Positions 34,933-43,860 of a stretch of 56,441 bases of DNA are shown here, in pieces. Origin of the DNA: Candidatus Limosilactobacillus faecipullorum (GTDB lineage Bacteria; Bacillota; Bacilli; Lactobacillales; Lactobacillaceae); the NCBI GenBank assembly GCA_019118465.1, contig DWYX01000041.1, forward strand, positions 1-56,441, written 5' to 3'. A model generated the notes under the pieces. The model searched no databases. It was given only the letters and a program-made list of their open reading frames with translations, and was not told the DNA's origin. Each line of letters opens with the position of its first letter. The first letter of the stretch is position 1. A program made the position numbers and the translations under genes.

Positions 34933-35646
34933 ATGGAGCAATTAGCAGATCAGCTTGAAGTTTACTGTCAACCGATCTACGCAGTGCGAAGTTTGCAAGA
35001 TTACACGGTCAAGGATTATGAGATTTTATTGCGGCATCGGGGTGGGCGACCACTTCAGCCCCAAGAAATTATTGCTTTAACTGGTAACTACCAAACCCGC
35101 CACGAACTGCGGGAATGGTTGTTAGCCAATTTAGCAAGGTTAGCCAAAGCCCGACCAGAAATCACGGTCAACGTTAATCTTGATCCATGGCAATTTAACT
35201 ATCAAGATGTTTGGCCCTACTTAACGGCTTTGCGGCGCGCAATCTCAAACGTCAATATTGAAATTACCGAGCGGAATAACTTTCAAGCTGAAGATACCGA
35301 ACGGTTTGCCAGTTTATTAGCCCGGATTCAAGATCATGGTTTTCGGATTAGCTTAGATGACGTTGGGTCAGGCTACAATAGTTTGCAAACGGTGATTAGC
35401 AATTCACCATACTTAGATCGAATCAAGTTTTCCTTGTTGATTTTCCAAAACCGGGATCATTTAAATATGCTCCATTTTGCCCATGCCTGGTATGAATTAG
35501 CCAGTTCCCGGGAATTAGAGTTGGTTGTTGAGGGGATGGAAGATCGCTTAACGGCCCAACAATTAGTGAAACGGGGTTGCACCTTACAACAAGGTTTTCT
35601 TTGGCAACGCCCAATGCCATTGGCAAAGCTGTTAGAGAAAAAGTAA
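34933..35646 (+). CDS. EAL-domain c-di-GMP phosphodiesterase
   Basis: A 237-residue stand-alone EAL domain. The signature reads EIL (Glu30), the metal Asn82 is in NVNLDP, ITE is at 111-113, Asp142-Asp143 in LDDVGSG, Lys165, Glu200 in VVEGMED and Gln220 in LQQGF. The KID triplet is altered to KFS; the other catalytic residues remain, so activity is likely but untested. It should cleave c-di-GMP to pGpG. GGGAGGAAAA precedes ATG 34933. It ends the cluster opened by the cyclase at 26764. Confidence 0.9.
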   Translation: MEQLADQLEVYCQPIYAVRSLQDYTVKDYEILLRHRGGRPLQPQEIIALTGNYQTRHELREWLLANLARLAKARPEITVNVNLDPWQFNYQDVWPYLTALRRAISNVNIEITERNNFQAEDTERFASLLARIQDHGFRISLDDVGSGYNSLQTVISNSPYLDRIKFSLLIFQNRDHLNMLHFAHAWYELASSRELELVVEGMEDRLTAQQLVKRGCTLQQGFLWQRPMPLAKLLEKK

Positions 35647-35668
35647 GTGGTTGGGCGATCGACTTTGC

Positions 35669-35707
35669 GGCGAGGAAGAAGTTTGAGCTTCTTCCCGGCC
35701 TTTTTAG
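35669..35707 (+). terminator. Terminator of the XrtG/c-di-GMP cluster
   Basis: GGCGAGGAAGAAG pairs with CTTCTTCCCGGCC around a TTTGAG loop, followed by a T-run. The stem is a variant of those at 3527 and 18979. Confidence 0.7.
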
Positions 35708-35831
35708 TTTGCTTTGAAGATCATATAGTTTATTCAAAAAGTGTGGTAAACTGGAAGTCACCATTATTTTTAGTTTTTGATAAAAATTAACAAATCATGT
35801 TAGAAAACTATCTCAGTAAGCGAGGGAAATT

Positions 35832-37430
35832 ATGCGGCAACAAAAGATAAGCTTATTTTCCGGGGTCATGCTAGCCTTGAGTTCCTTGATTGGTTCAGGT
35901 TGGTTGTTTGGCTCCGGAGCCGCTGCCCGGGTGGCGGGACCAGCTGCCATTATTTCGTGGATTATCGGGGCAGCGGTTATGATTTTAATTGCGTTTAACT
36001 ATGTTGAGTTGGGGACGATGTTTCCGGAATCTGGAGGAATGAGTCGTTTTGCCCAGTATAGTCACGGTCCTTTATTAGGCTTTATCGCCGCTTGGGCAAA
36101 CTGGGTTTCTTTAGTTACCCTGCTACCAATCGAAGCGGTTGCCTGTGTGCAATACATGAGCACTTGGCCCTGGGCTTGGGCAAATTGGACGAAGCACTTT
36201 ATGGCTAACGGGGCAATTACCACAGCCGGCTTAATGGTGGTCTTTTTGATCATGATCGTTTTTACTTTGATTAACTTCTGGTCGGTAAAATTACTGACTC
36301 ACTTTACCAGTTTGGTCGCCGTCTTTAAACTGCTGATTCCTAGTTTAACGATCTTAACTCTGATTATTACTGGTTTTCATCCTGGTAATTTTGGTCATAA
36401 CACGGCGACCTTTATGCCTTACGGTACACGGGGAATCTTTGAAGCGGTGGCGGTTTCCGGGATCATCTTATCTTACGATGCCTTCCAAACCGTCATTAAT
36501 ATGGCTGGGGAAATGGTGAACCCGCAGAAAAACATCTTTAAAGGGGTTTGGATTTCCCTAACCATCACCGCTGTAATTTATATTTTGCTTCAAGTTGCCT
36601 TTGTGAGTGCAGTTGATCCGACTAGTTTAGCTAAGTATGGTTGGCATGGAATTAACTACGCTTCGCCATTTGCGGATCTGGCCATTTTACTCGGTTTACA
36701 GTGGTTATCCCTATTGCTTTACCTAGATGCCTTTGTTTCGCCGTTTGGCACGGGGGTGACCTTTGTGGCAACTTCGGCGCGGACCTTGGCAGCGATGACG
36801 CGGAATGGCAATGTTCCGGCCTGGGTTGGGCGGATGAACCGGCGTTACATGATTCCCCGGTTTGCGATGATCGCTGATTTAGTCTTAGCAATGGTGCTGG
36901 TTTACTTTTTCCGGGACTGGAGTAAGCTAGCAACGGTCGTTTCGATCTCCACCTTCGTTGCTTACGCTACTGGGCCGGTAACAGCAGTTGCTTTGCGGAA
37001 ATTGCGCCCGAACTTTAAGCGGCCCTTTAATTCTAAGCACCTAGCTTGGGTGGCGCCGCTTTCCTTTGTCCTCACTGACTTAGTAATCTACTGGGCAATG
37101 TGGCCAACGACCGTTGAAGTAATTGGAATTGTCTTACTCGGCTTACCAATTTACTTCTATTATGACCTCCGTTACAACCACGTCCCAATGCGGCGCCAAT
37201 TAAAGGGCGCCGGTTGGTTATTAGTTAACCTTATCTTTATCTCGGGGGTTTCTTATCTCGGGAGTGATGGTTTTGGTGGCAAAAACGTGTTGAAATACCC
37301 ATATGATTTCATCGTAATTATTGTCGCCGCCATCTTCTTCTACTACTGGGCGGTTAACTCGCGGGTGGACGGTCCAGACCTGGAAGTTGCCGCTAAGGTT
37401 AATCAGGATGTGAAAATTGAGAATGAATAG
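35832..37430 (+). CDS. APC-family amino acid transporter
   Basis: A 532-residue polytopic transporter, longer than the 449-residue permease at 9617 and from a different subfamily. The helix-1 motif SLIGSGWLFGSG (about 17-28) binds substrate backbone in this superfamily. VELGTMFPESGGMSRFAQYSHG is the helix-2/loop block, and helix 6 carries the usual EAVAVSGIILSYDAFQT. Relatives include aspartate/proton symporters (YveA-like). The substrate is unknown. ATG 35832 follows a weak GCGAGGGAA. No T-box or other leader element is seen. Confidence 0.88.
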   Translation: MRQQKISLFSGVMLALSSLIGSGWLFGSGAAARVAGPAAIISWIIGAAVMILIAFNYVELGTMFPESGGMSRFAQYSHGPLLGFIAAWANWVSLVTLLPIEAVACVQYMSTWPWAWANWTKHFMANGAITTAGLMVVFLIMIVFTLINFWSVKLLTHFTSLVAVFKLLIPSLTILTLIITGFHPGNFGHNTATFMPYGTRGIFEAVAVSGIILSYDAFQTVINMAGEMVNPQKNIFKGVWISLTITAVIYILLQVAFVSAVDPTSLAKYGWHGINYASPFADLAILLGLQWLSLLLYLDAFVSPFGTGVTFVATSARTLAAMTRNGNVPAWVGRMNRRYMIPRFAMIADLVLAMVLVYFFRDWSKLATVVSISTFVAYATGPVTAVALRKLRPNFKRPFNSKHLAWVAPLSFVLTDLVIYWAMWPTTVEVIGIVLLGLPIYFYYDLRYNHVPMRRQLKGAGWLLVNLIFISGVSYLGSDGFGGKNVLKYPYDFIVIIVAAIFFYYWAVNSRVDGPDLEVAAKVNQDVKIENE

Positions 37431-37436
37431 TGAACT

Positions 37437-37629
37437 ACGCGGCCATAAATGACCGAGCTGCTGGATCAAAAGGCAATGGGGGTCTTCCATGGCTGGTGGG
37501 AAATGGACTTTGGAGCCCTAATCGTGGGCTGGATCGTTTTCTTTTTCGTACCTCCGAATACTCCACAGAAACTATGGTCGAAACCTACATTCTCCTTATC
37601 CTTGCCAGGTTTTCTCCCGACCACAAACT
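37437..37629. other. Gap with weak ORFs and a repeat-like segment
   Basis: Two overlapping short frames occur (one with a hydrophobic stretch MDFGALIVGWIVFFFV), but neither has a ribosome site. On the minus strand the sequence TGGCAAGGATAAGGA, near 37598-37613, matches 41021-41035 in repeat copy C. I read this gap as a degenerate repeat copy plus unexplained sequence. Confidence 0.3.
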
Positions 37630-37662
37630 AAAAAAAAGATCGCCAAGTGGCGGTCTTTTTTA
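37630..37662. terminator. Bidirectional terminator between the APC transporter and the flavin reductase
   Basis: AAAGATCGCC and GGCGGTCTTT flank an AAGT loop, with A-run and T-run on either side. Confidence 0.8.
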
Positions 37663-37663
37663 G

Positions 37664-38176
37664 TTACATGGACTTTCCTAATTCTTCGGCGATTTGGGGA
37701 TAGAATCGTAGGTCAGCATCTGGTTGATCCGGGACTTTGGCAGCCAAGAGTTGGCCTCCAAAGGTCCAATCGAAGTGGGTAAAGATTGCTTTAAATTCAG
37801 ATTTGATTTGGTCAAAGTTCTCGTTAGGACTGTCCGCAATTAAAATTGCTGTCTTGTCTTTGCCGATTGACTTGGGCCAAGTTACCATGTGGTCAATTAC
37901 AGCCTTAAGTTGGGCCGTCATTCCATAAAGATAAACCGGGGTCGCAAAAACTAAGGTATCGGCTTCCGAAATCGCCGTCATGAGCTGTTTAGTCCGCGTT
38001 GTTGGTGGAATAAAGTTACCATCTTGGTTTACCGTTAATGGTGGAAGGGGTGCTTGCCCAACGTCAAACTGTTTAACGGCTTGGTTGGTCGTAGCGACCC
38101 CATTCAAAAAATGTTGACACAGGTGTTGCAATGCTCCCTTGGGTTGGGGACTTGCGGTAATCATCAAAATTGACAA
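37664..38176 (-). CDS. NADPH-dependent FMN reductase / flavodoxin-like protein
   Basis: A 170-residue flavoprotein of the NADPH-dependent FMN reductase type. ITASPQPKGALQHLC is the phosphate-binding loop, and TLVFATPVYLYGMTAQLKAVIDHM is the FMN-binding and dimer block. Function may be quinone, azo or flavin reduction; no specific substrate can be named. I start at TTG 38176-38174, because AAAGGGGAG sits 6 bases upstream. The ATG at 38194 is part of the same site and lacks its own. Confidence 0.82.
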   Translation of the reverse strand: MSILMITASPQPKGALQHLCQHFLNGVATTNQAVKQFDVGQAPLPPLTVNQDGNFIPPTTRTKQLMTAISEADTLVFATPVYLYGMTAQLKAVIDHMVTWPKSIGKDKTAILIADSPNENFDQIKSEFKAIFTHFDWTFGGQLLAAKVPDQPDADLRFYPQIAEELGKSM

Positions 38177-38321
38177 GTGAATCTCCCCTTTCATTTGGAA
38201 TGTTAACTTTTTCTCTTAGGTAACTTCATTGTAGCACTAATTTCCCCGAATTTACGGGAGGATGGCTTAGAAATGTGTTATCATTAAGGACTGGACATTT
38301 GAAAATAGAAAGGGGAATATT

Positions 38322-39863
38322 TTGGCGCTTTTAGATGTAAAAGGATTATCAATGAGTTTTGCTGATAAAAAGCTTTATGATAATGCTAGTTTTCAATTAG
38401 AAAAGGGCGAACACATGGGGGTTGTTGGCCAAAATGGGGCTGGAAAGTCAACTTTAATTAAGATTTTAATTGGTCAAGTCCTGCCGGTAGCCGGGAGTGT
38501 CCAGTGGCAAAAGCACACTAAGATTGGTTACCTCGACCAGTACGTTGATATCCCGGGCCAAATTACCTTAGTTGATTTCTTACATACCGCCTTTGACGAT
38601 TTGTACAAGGTTAATGATGAGCTTAACCAGTTGTACGTTGACTATGCTAGTTCTGGGGATGACAAACTGATGGACCGGGCGGCCAGGCTCCAAGAAATCC
38701 TGGATGGAAACGACTTTTACGGGATTGATACTGCAGTGGAGCGAGTAATGGATGGACTTGGTTTAACCGAACTCGGAGCTGATCATCAAGTAGCGGCCAT
38801 GAGTGGTGGGCAACGGTCGAAGGTTATTTTGGCGAAGTTACTTTTGGAAAAGCCTGATGTCATTTTGCTAGATGAACCGACCAACTACCTTGATACAGCC
38901 CACATTGAGTGGCTAATTGGCTACCTAAACGACTACCCGGGAGCAGCGATGATTATTTCTCACGACTATGATTTTTTGGAACGGGTTACTAATACGATCA
39001 TCGACGTTGCCTTTGGTAAGATTACCAAGTACCGGGGAAGTTTTGAACAAGCGATGCGGCAAAAGGAAGAGCATAAGTTGGCTCAAGAACGCGAATACGA
39101 AAAGCAACGGGTTGTAATTGAAAAGGCGGAACGCTTTATCCGAAAAAACAAGGCTGGTTCCAAGTCAACCTTGGCCAAGTCGCGGGAAAAGATGCTGAAA
39201 CGGCTGGACCGGATTGATCCGCCAGCTGATAATTTAAAGGCTCATTTCCACTTTCCGTATGAATCGACGGGTTCAGCGAATGCTTTGCGGGTCGAACGCC
39301 TCAGCGTGGGCTATCGCCAACCCTTACTTTCTCCAGTAACTTTCTCACTAACCGCAGGTGAAAAGCTCCTGTTAAGTGGGTTTAACGGGGTCGGAAAGTC
39401 TACCTTGATCAAGTCAATTCTGGGAAAGATTAAGTCGCTGGGTGGGGAAGCCGAATTTTCACCTTCAGCGAAAATTGCCTACTTTGACCAGGACCTCTTG
39501 TGGGATGATCCTAACCGGACACCATTGCAAGAAATTCAGGATCATTTCCCAACCATGCTACCTAAAACCATCCGGCAAAAATTAGCGGCGGCGGGAATCA
39601 ACGCTGCTAATACCATGAAACCCCTCCACCTCCTTTCTGGGGGTGAACAGACGAAGGTCAAGTTGGCCTTGTTGGAATTGACGCCAGCTAATTTCTTGAT
39701 TTTGGATGAACCAACGAACCACCTAGATGATGAAACGAAGTTGGCCTTAAAAGAGGCCTTACAGGCTTTCCCGGGAAATCTAATTTTGGTTAGTCACGAA
39801 GCTTCTTTTACGGATGGCTGGTTAGATAAAGTTTTGAACGTTGAAAAATTATCGTTGAAGTAA
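38322..39863 (+). CDS. ABC-F family ATPase
   Basis: A 513-residue cytosolic protein with two ABC domains and no membrane part. First domain: Walker A GQNGAGKST (about 37-45), signature SGGQRSK, Walker B LLDEPTNYLD. Second domain: GFNGVGKST, LSGGEQTK and LDEPTNHLDD. The linker (about 245-300) is Lys/Glu-rich, as in ribosome-acting ABC-F proteins. The family includes translation factors and ribosome-protection resistance proteins; this one most resembles housekeeping types. The start is TTG 38322 after GAAAGGGGA. It contains a Noc-box candidate near its 3' end. Confidence 0.9.
   Translation: MALLDVKGLSMSFADKKLYDNASFQLEKGEHMGVVGQNGAGKSTLIKILIGQVLPVAGSVQWQKHTKIGYLDQYVDIPGQITLVDFLHTAFDDLYKVNDELNQLYVDYASSGDDKLMDRAARLQEILDGNDFYGIDTAVERVMDGLGLTELGADHQVAAMSGGQRSKVILAKLLLEKPDVILLDEPTNYLDTAHIEWLIGYLNDYPGAAMIISHDYDFLERVTNTIIDVAFGKITKYRGSFEQAMRQKEEHKLAQEREYEKQRVVIEKAERFIRKNKAGSKSTLAKSREKMLKRLDRIDPPADNLKAHFHFPYESTGSANALRVERLSVGYRQPLLSPVTFSLTAGEKLLLSGFNGVGKSTLIKSILGKIKSLGGEAEFSPSAKIAYFDQDLLWDDPNRTPLQEIQDHFPTMLPKTIRQKLAAAGINAANTMKPLHLLSGGEQTKVKLALLELTPANFLILDEPTNHLDDETKLALKEALQAFPGNLILVSHEASFTDGWLDKVLNVEKLSLK
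39766..39779. promoter_or_regulatory. Candidate Noc-binding site 3 (inside the ABC-F gene)
   Basis: CTTTCCCGGGAAAT contains a perfect 12-bp palindrome TTTCCCGGGAAA and differs from the Noc box only at its first base. It lies in coding DNA. Confidence 0.6.
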
Positions 39864-39884
39864 CAAGCTTAGGAGGAATCAATC

Positions 39885-40958
39885 ATGGCGCAAACGCGGA
39901 TTAAGGTCTTTTCCCATAATGATTTAGATGGTTTTGGTGGGCCTTTGCTATTGCAGGCTTTACAACCGGTAATGTTTAAAGACACGGAATTTGAAATTGA
40001 AAACATTGGAGCGGGGCAAATCGACGGGGCGCTAAGTCGGTGGTTTAAAGACCCGACGGTGGGCCAATTTACCGACATTTACATTATGGATATGACCCCG
40101 GACAGCGATTATACTTTCCAACAATTGGATGAAAAGTTTGCCAACCACTGGTTAGTGTTTGACCACCATGAAACCGAAGCCGCGGCCCGGGAGAAGTATG
40201 CCGTTAACTCAATTACGCCAGCTGATCCAAAGGTTAACCCCAGTGCCACCAGTTTGGTTTGGGATTGGATCCAAACTCAACCTAATTTTTCAAGTGTTAG
40301 CACTGATCGCCAAGCTGAATTAGCAGAGTTAGTCGAATTAATCCGGGCTTACGATACTTGGGACTGCCAAAATGATCCGGACATGACCCAGGAGGAACGC
40401 CAAGCGGCAGATGAATTAAACCAATTATTCTGGTTCTACCCCTTAGATCACTCAGTCGAATTTGTCCAAGCCGTTTTTGCGGCCGGTTGGCACCAATACC
40501 GCAAGGATAACCAACTCTTAATTACGACCTTGAATGACCGGCGGGCTCACTACTTAAAGAGCCACTTAAAGGACGTGTTAACTGCAAAAATTGATGGCCA
40601 CATTTGGGGTTTTGTTTATGCAAGTGACTATAAGTCCGAAATTGCCCACGCCCTTTTAGAGGCCCATCCGGATGTCGAAGGAGCGATGGTAATTAGTCCA
40701 ACGAGTGTTTCCTTACGGAGCAATGGTAAAATTGACGTCGCGAAGTTTGCCGAAACCTACTTTAACGGCGGTGGTCACGCTGATGCCGCCGGTGGTCGGT
40801 TGAGCCTCAACATGGTTAAAATCGGGGAACAAGCCGTGATTGATGACCTCAAGAAGTTAATTAAGCGCGAACAAACCGAATCCCAACCATCCACCACCTC
40901 CTTAGCCGACAGCCTCGATCCCGAAATTGCCGCTAAGATGGCGAAGTTGTTTAAGTAG
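39885..40958 (+). CDS. DHH-family phosphoesterase
   Basis: A 357-residue enzyme of the DHH/DHHA1 phosphoesterase superfamily (RecJ, NrnA, GdpP relatives). The first metal motif is SHNDLDGFGGP (about 10-20), then DIYIMDMTP, and the DHH motif is VFDHHET (about 97-103). The C-terminal DHHA1 signature GGGHADAAGG is present. There is no GGDEF or PAS part, so it is not GdpP. Short RNA or cyclic-dinucleotide breakdown products such as pGpG are candidate substrates, which would fit the EAL gene upstream, but this is inference. ATG 39885 follows TAGGAGGAA. Confidence 0.88.
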   Translation: MAQTRIKVFSHNDLDGFGGPLLLQALQPVMFKDTEFEIENIGAGQIDGALSRWFKDPTVGQFTDIYIMDMTPDSDYTFQQLDEKFANHWLVFDHHETEAAAREKYAVNSITPADPKVNPSATSLVWDWIQTQPNFSSVSTDRQAELAELVELIRAYDTWDCQNDPDMTQEERQAADELNQLFWFYPLDHSVEFVQAVFAAGWHQYRKDNQLLITTLNDRRAHYLKSHLKDVLTAKIDGHIWGFVYASDYKSEIAHALLEAHPDVEGAMVISPTSVSLRSNGKIDVAKFAETYFNGGGHADAAGGRLSLNMVKIGEQAVIDDLKKLIKREQTESQPSTTSLADSLDPEIAAKMAKLFK

Positions 40959-41085
40959 TAAAAGGCTTTTCCAGGTTTTGGGGCGGTGATAAGAACGAAA
41001 CGAGGACCTGCTCGACGGCTTGGCAAGGATAAGGATGATTTTCTAGCAAAGCCGGATTGTGCGGTTTCGAGGCCGCAACTTAGTT
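40958..41085. repeat. Dispersed intergenic repeat, copy C
   Basis: The stretch after the DHH gene contains CTTTTCCAGGTT, GGCGGTGATAAGAACG, TGGCAAGGATAAGGA and the 20-base block CTAGCAAAGCCGG.. (41043-41062), which is identical to copy A at 2567-2586. Confidence 0.6.
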
Positions 41086-41100
41086 CTTAAACTTAAAATT

Positions 41101-41146
41101 AAAGCGAGTAACCAACAGATAACTTCTGTAGTTACTCGCTTTTTAT
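41101..41146. terminator. Bidirectional terminator between the DHH and L,D-transpeptidase genes
   Basis: AAGCGAGTAAC (41101-41112 region) pairs with GTTACTCGCTT, with T-run on the plus side and A-rich DNA on the other. Confidence 0.75.
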
Positions 41147-41712
41147 GAATAGTTTTTAACTAAATGCTCAATGTTGCCGGAATTAGAAATGACAACCTTA
41201 GTTCCCGTTTGAATGTTTTGGTAGAACCACTTTGCATCGGCTACCGAAAGCCGGATACAACCATGAGAGTTTGCCTTTTTACCAAGTTGGTTGGCTTCTT
41301 TGGTGATGAAATTACCATCTTGATCGGTCGGTACCGAGTGGAAAAGGTAAATGCCATGGTCCTTCCAAGAAACCCAATATTTAGCTCCTTCACCACTACT
41401 TTGATTGTAGAAGAAGTCACCGCGTTCGGCTTGAATTTCAAAAGTTCCAGATGGAGTTTGGTTTTCACCCTTAGAACCCGTTGAAGAAAGCATAGTGTAA
41501 AGGATCTTGCCGTTATCAACGAGGTAAGTTCGTTCCGTCTTCTTTGAAACCAACACCCATAATTTGGGGTGCTTCTTTACATTTGGATAGGCCTTTTTCT
41601 CTGAGGGCCGTTGCCAAAATGGGGTACTTTTCGCTTGAACTGGTAAGGTTGTCCCGAAACCGGCTAAACAAAGCCCCAAAACTAGTAACAGTTTGAAAAT
41701 GGTTTTCCGCAT
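41143..41712 (-). CDS. L,D-transpeptidase (YkuD domain), secreted
   Basis: A 189-residue protein with a signal sequence (FKLLLVLGLCLAGFGTTLPV, cleaved near VQA) and a YkuD domain from about residue 45 onward. The catalytic motif is SHGCIRLSVADAKWFY, with the nucleophilic Cys in HGCIR and the upstream His in IYLFHSVPTD. It cross-links or anchors peptidoglycan stem peptides outside the membrane. Small YkuD proteins like this are common in lactobacilli. AAAGGAAC precedes the ATG on the minus strand. Confidence 0.92.
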   Translation of the reverse strand: MRKTIFKLLLVLGLCLAGFGTTLPVQAKSTPFWQRPSEKKAYPNVKKHPKLWVLVSKKTERTYLVDNGKILYTMLSSTGSKGENQTPSGTFEIQAERGDFFYNQSSGEGAKYWVSWKDHGIYLFHSVPTDQDGNFITKEANQLGKKANSHGCIRLSVADAKWFYQNIQTGTKVVISNSGNIEHLVKNYS

Positions 41713-41779
41713 AGTAAGTTCCTTTCTCTCGAATTAACTTCAAGAGTATAGCACTTCTTTATGACGAAAACATTAACTT

Positions 41780-42928
41780 TTAGTTATTTTCCGGGGTGAA
41801 GGACCGACCCAAACTAAAGGTTTGAACTAGGTTAAGTGCGTTATCCAAGACGTTTAAGTCGGCGTCTTTGCCGACTGCTAAGGCCCCCTTTTGGGTGAGA
41901 TTAAATTCCCGAGCTTGGTTTCCAGAGGACATCTTCACAGCGTCGGCGATTGAGCAACCAGTGAACTTGATAATGTTCTTGAAAGCGTCGGGGAATTGGA
42001 GGACGGAACCGGCTAAATGACCATTTTCAAGGCGGGCTTGCTTATCCTTAACGATTACCTTTTGCCCCCCGAGTTCGGAAATACCTTCTGGCATGCCCTT
42101 TGCCCGCATGGAGTCGGTAACTAGCTCCATCTTATCGGCCCCCTTTAATTTATAGGCCAACTTAATCATGTCAGCGTAAACGTGGAAGCCGTCGGCAATC
42201 ATTTCGGTGTAAATGTTGTCTTCCAAGAGGGCATGACCAGTTACCCCTGGTTCCCGGTGTTTAAGTTCTCGTTGGGCGTTATACAAGTGGGTAACGTGGG
42301 TGGCTAAGGATTGCTTCATTTGGGCCCGGGTAGCGTTGCTGTGGCCAACGGAAAGAACAATCCCGTGGTCTAAGCAGTAGCGTTCAAAAGCCACACAATT
42401 GGCATTTTCGGGAGCGTAGGTAACCAGCTTGATCATTCCACCGGCTAATTCATTCCAGTGTTCAAAAGCTTCGATGTCTGGTCCCTCGATGTATTTTTCT
42501 GGTTGAGCCCCCTTAAAGAGTGGTGAAACGAATGGCCCTTCCAGGTGAATTCCTTGGATAACCGGGTTCTTAGCGGCAGCGTCCTTGATCCCCGTCATGG
42601 CGTGGGCGATATTTTCGTGGGATTGGGTCATTGTCGTCGCAAAGTAGGAAGTAACCCCTTCGTTGGCGGTCATCTTTTGAACCATTTGATCAATTTCATC
42701 AGCGTTACCGTCCATGGCGTCAAACCCGTAGCCCCCGTGGCTGTGGACATCAATAAAGCCAGGGACGATCGTTTTTCCTTCTAGATCAATTACTTGGTCA
42801 TCGCTAACTTGGGGTTGGTAATCGGCCATTGGTCCTACCGCTTGGATTTGTTGGTCAAAGCGTAGGTAGCCATCTTCAATTTTTTCAGTTCCGGTGTAGA
42901 TAGTTGCGTGCTTTACTACGGTTGTCAT
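41780..42928 (-). CDS. nagA: N-acetylglucosamine-6-phosphate deacetylase
   Basis: A 382-residue amidohydrolase that removes acetate from GlcNAc-6-phosphate. The metal motif HSH occurs in [15 protein letters not shown] (about 57-71). [16 protein letters not shown] carries the Glu ligand, SVGHSNAT the second His, and [11 protein letters not shown] the catalytic Asp. Length is normal. It faces nagB across a 144-base gap with two NagR-like operators, so both are presumably induced by amino sugars. Confidence 0.95.
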   Translation of the reverse strand: MTTVVKHATIYTGTEKIEDGYLRFDQQIQAVGPMADYQPQVSDDQVIDLEGKTIVPGFIDVHSHGGYGFDAMDGNADEIDQMVQKMTANEGVTSYFATTMTQSHENIAHAMTGIKDAAAKNPVIQGIHLEGPFVSPLFKGAQPEKYIEGPDIEAFEHWNELAGGMIKLVTYAPENANCVAFERYCLDHGIVLSVGHSNATRAQMKQSLATHVTHLYNAQRELKHREPGVTGHALLEDNIYTEMIADGFHVYADMIKLAYKLKGADKMELVTDSMRAKGMPEGISELGGQKVIVKDKQARLENGHLAGSVLQFPDAFKNIIKFTGCSIADAVKMSSGNQAREFNLTQKGALAVGKDADLNVLDNALNLVQTFSLGRSFTPENN

Positions 42929-42970
42929 GATTTTCTACCTCAACTTTTGCGTAATCCTCTATATCATAGT

Positions 42971-42984
42971 CGGTATAGACCAAC
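42971..42984. promoter_or_regulatory. NagR-like operator 1 (nagA side)
   Basis: CGGTATAGACCAAC has the GGTATAGACCA core. GntR-family NagR/YvoA and DasR sites have the form TGGTCTAGACCA, so this is a one-base variant. It is located between the divergent nagA and nagB. Confidence 0.7.
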
Positions 42985-43022
42985 GGTGCAAGCCTTTGAC
43001 AAACAAAGTAAAATGTTATATA

Positions 43023-43038
43023 ACCGGTATAGACCAGT
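43023..43038. promoter_or_regulatory. NagR-like operator 2 (nagB side)
   Basis: ACCGGTATAGACCAGT is a second copy of the same core, 54 bases from the first, and overlaps the likely nagB promoter region. Confidence 0.7.
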
Positions 43039-43072
43039 ACGGGCCGATGATGAGAAAACGGGGGAATTTACG

Positions 43073-43777
43073 ATGAAAATTATTACGGTTAAGGATCCAC
43101 TTGCGGGTGGGAAGGCGGCTTTGGAAATTTTTAAGGCTGCTAAAGAACGGGGCGTTAAGACTTTTGGTTTAGCAACTGGCGGAACCCCAGAAACGACCTA
43201 TACAGAATTGGTTAAGAGTGATCTAGACTTTCGGGATTGTGTTTCGGTCAACCTGGATGAATACGTTGGCCTCCCAACAGACAACGACCAAAGTTATGCC
43301 TACTACATGCATGAACATCTTTTTAAGGCCAAGCCATTTGCAGCTTCTTACTTACCAAATGGGATGGCAAGTGATCTAGCAAGCGAGTGTGCGCGTTACG
43401 ATCAAATTATTGCTGATCATCATGTTGGTTTGCAATTACTTGGAATTGGGCGGAATGGTCACATTGGCTTTAACGAACCAGGATCCCCGTTTAACGGGAC
43501 AACGCATGAAGCAAAGTTAACTGAATCAACGATCGCTGCTAATGCCCGTTTCTTTGACCGGGAAGAAGATGTACCTAAGCAAGCCATCTCAATGGGGATT
43601 GGTAGTATTATGCAAGCGGACCAAATCTTACTGGAAGCTTATGGTGAAAAAAAGGCTGATGCGGTTGCCAAGATGATCCAAGGCCCAGTGACTGAAGAGG
43701 TTCCGGCAAGTGTTCTTCAACGCCATCCAGATGTGATTGTAATTGTCGACGAAGCGGCGGCTATTAAGCTAAAGTAA
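43073..43777 (+). CDS. nagB: Glucosamine-6-phosphate deaminase
   Basis: A 234-residue enzyme that converts glucosamine-6-phosphate to fructose-6-phosphate and ammonia. Motifs: [12 protein letters not shown] (substrate phosphate), [23 protein letters not shown] and the catalytic DEYVGL Asp. It is the short allosteric-free form (about 235 residues) usual in Firmicutes. I start at ATG 43073 after GGGGGAA; the longer open frame begins inside nagA's promoter. Paired with divergent nagA. Confidence 0.96.
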   Translation: MKIITVKDPLAGGKAALEIFKAAKERGVKTFGLATGGTPETTYTELVKSDLDFRDCVSVNLDEYVGLPTDNDQSYAYYMHEHLFKAKPFAASYLPNGMASDLASECARYDQIIADHHVGLQLLGIGRNGHIGFNEPGSPFNGTTHEAKLTESTIAANARFFDREEDVPKQAISMGIGSIMQADQILLEAYGEKKADAVAKMIQGPVTEEVPASVLQRHPDVIVIVDEAAAIKLK

Positions 43778-43860
43778 AGGTTTTCATTTTGGTTTTTATT
43801 TCCAACCCGAACGCGGTAAAATGAGATTGTTGATAACCGTAATTTGGGGAGGGAAAATTA

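Noticed and set aside
37437..37663. Overlapping 60- and 77-codon frames after the APC transporter
   Set aside because: Neither has a ribosome site, both run into or through the terminator, and no family is recognisable.
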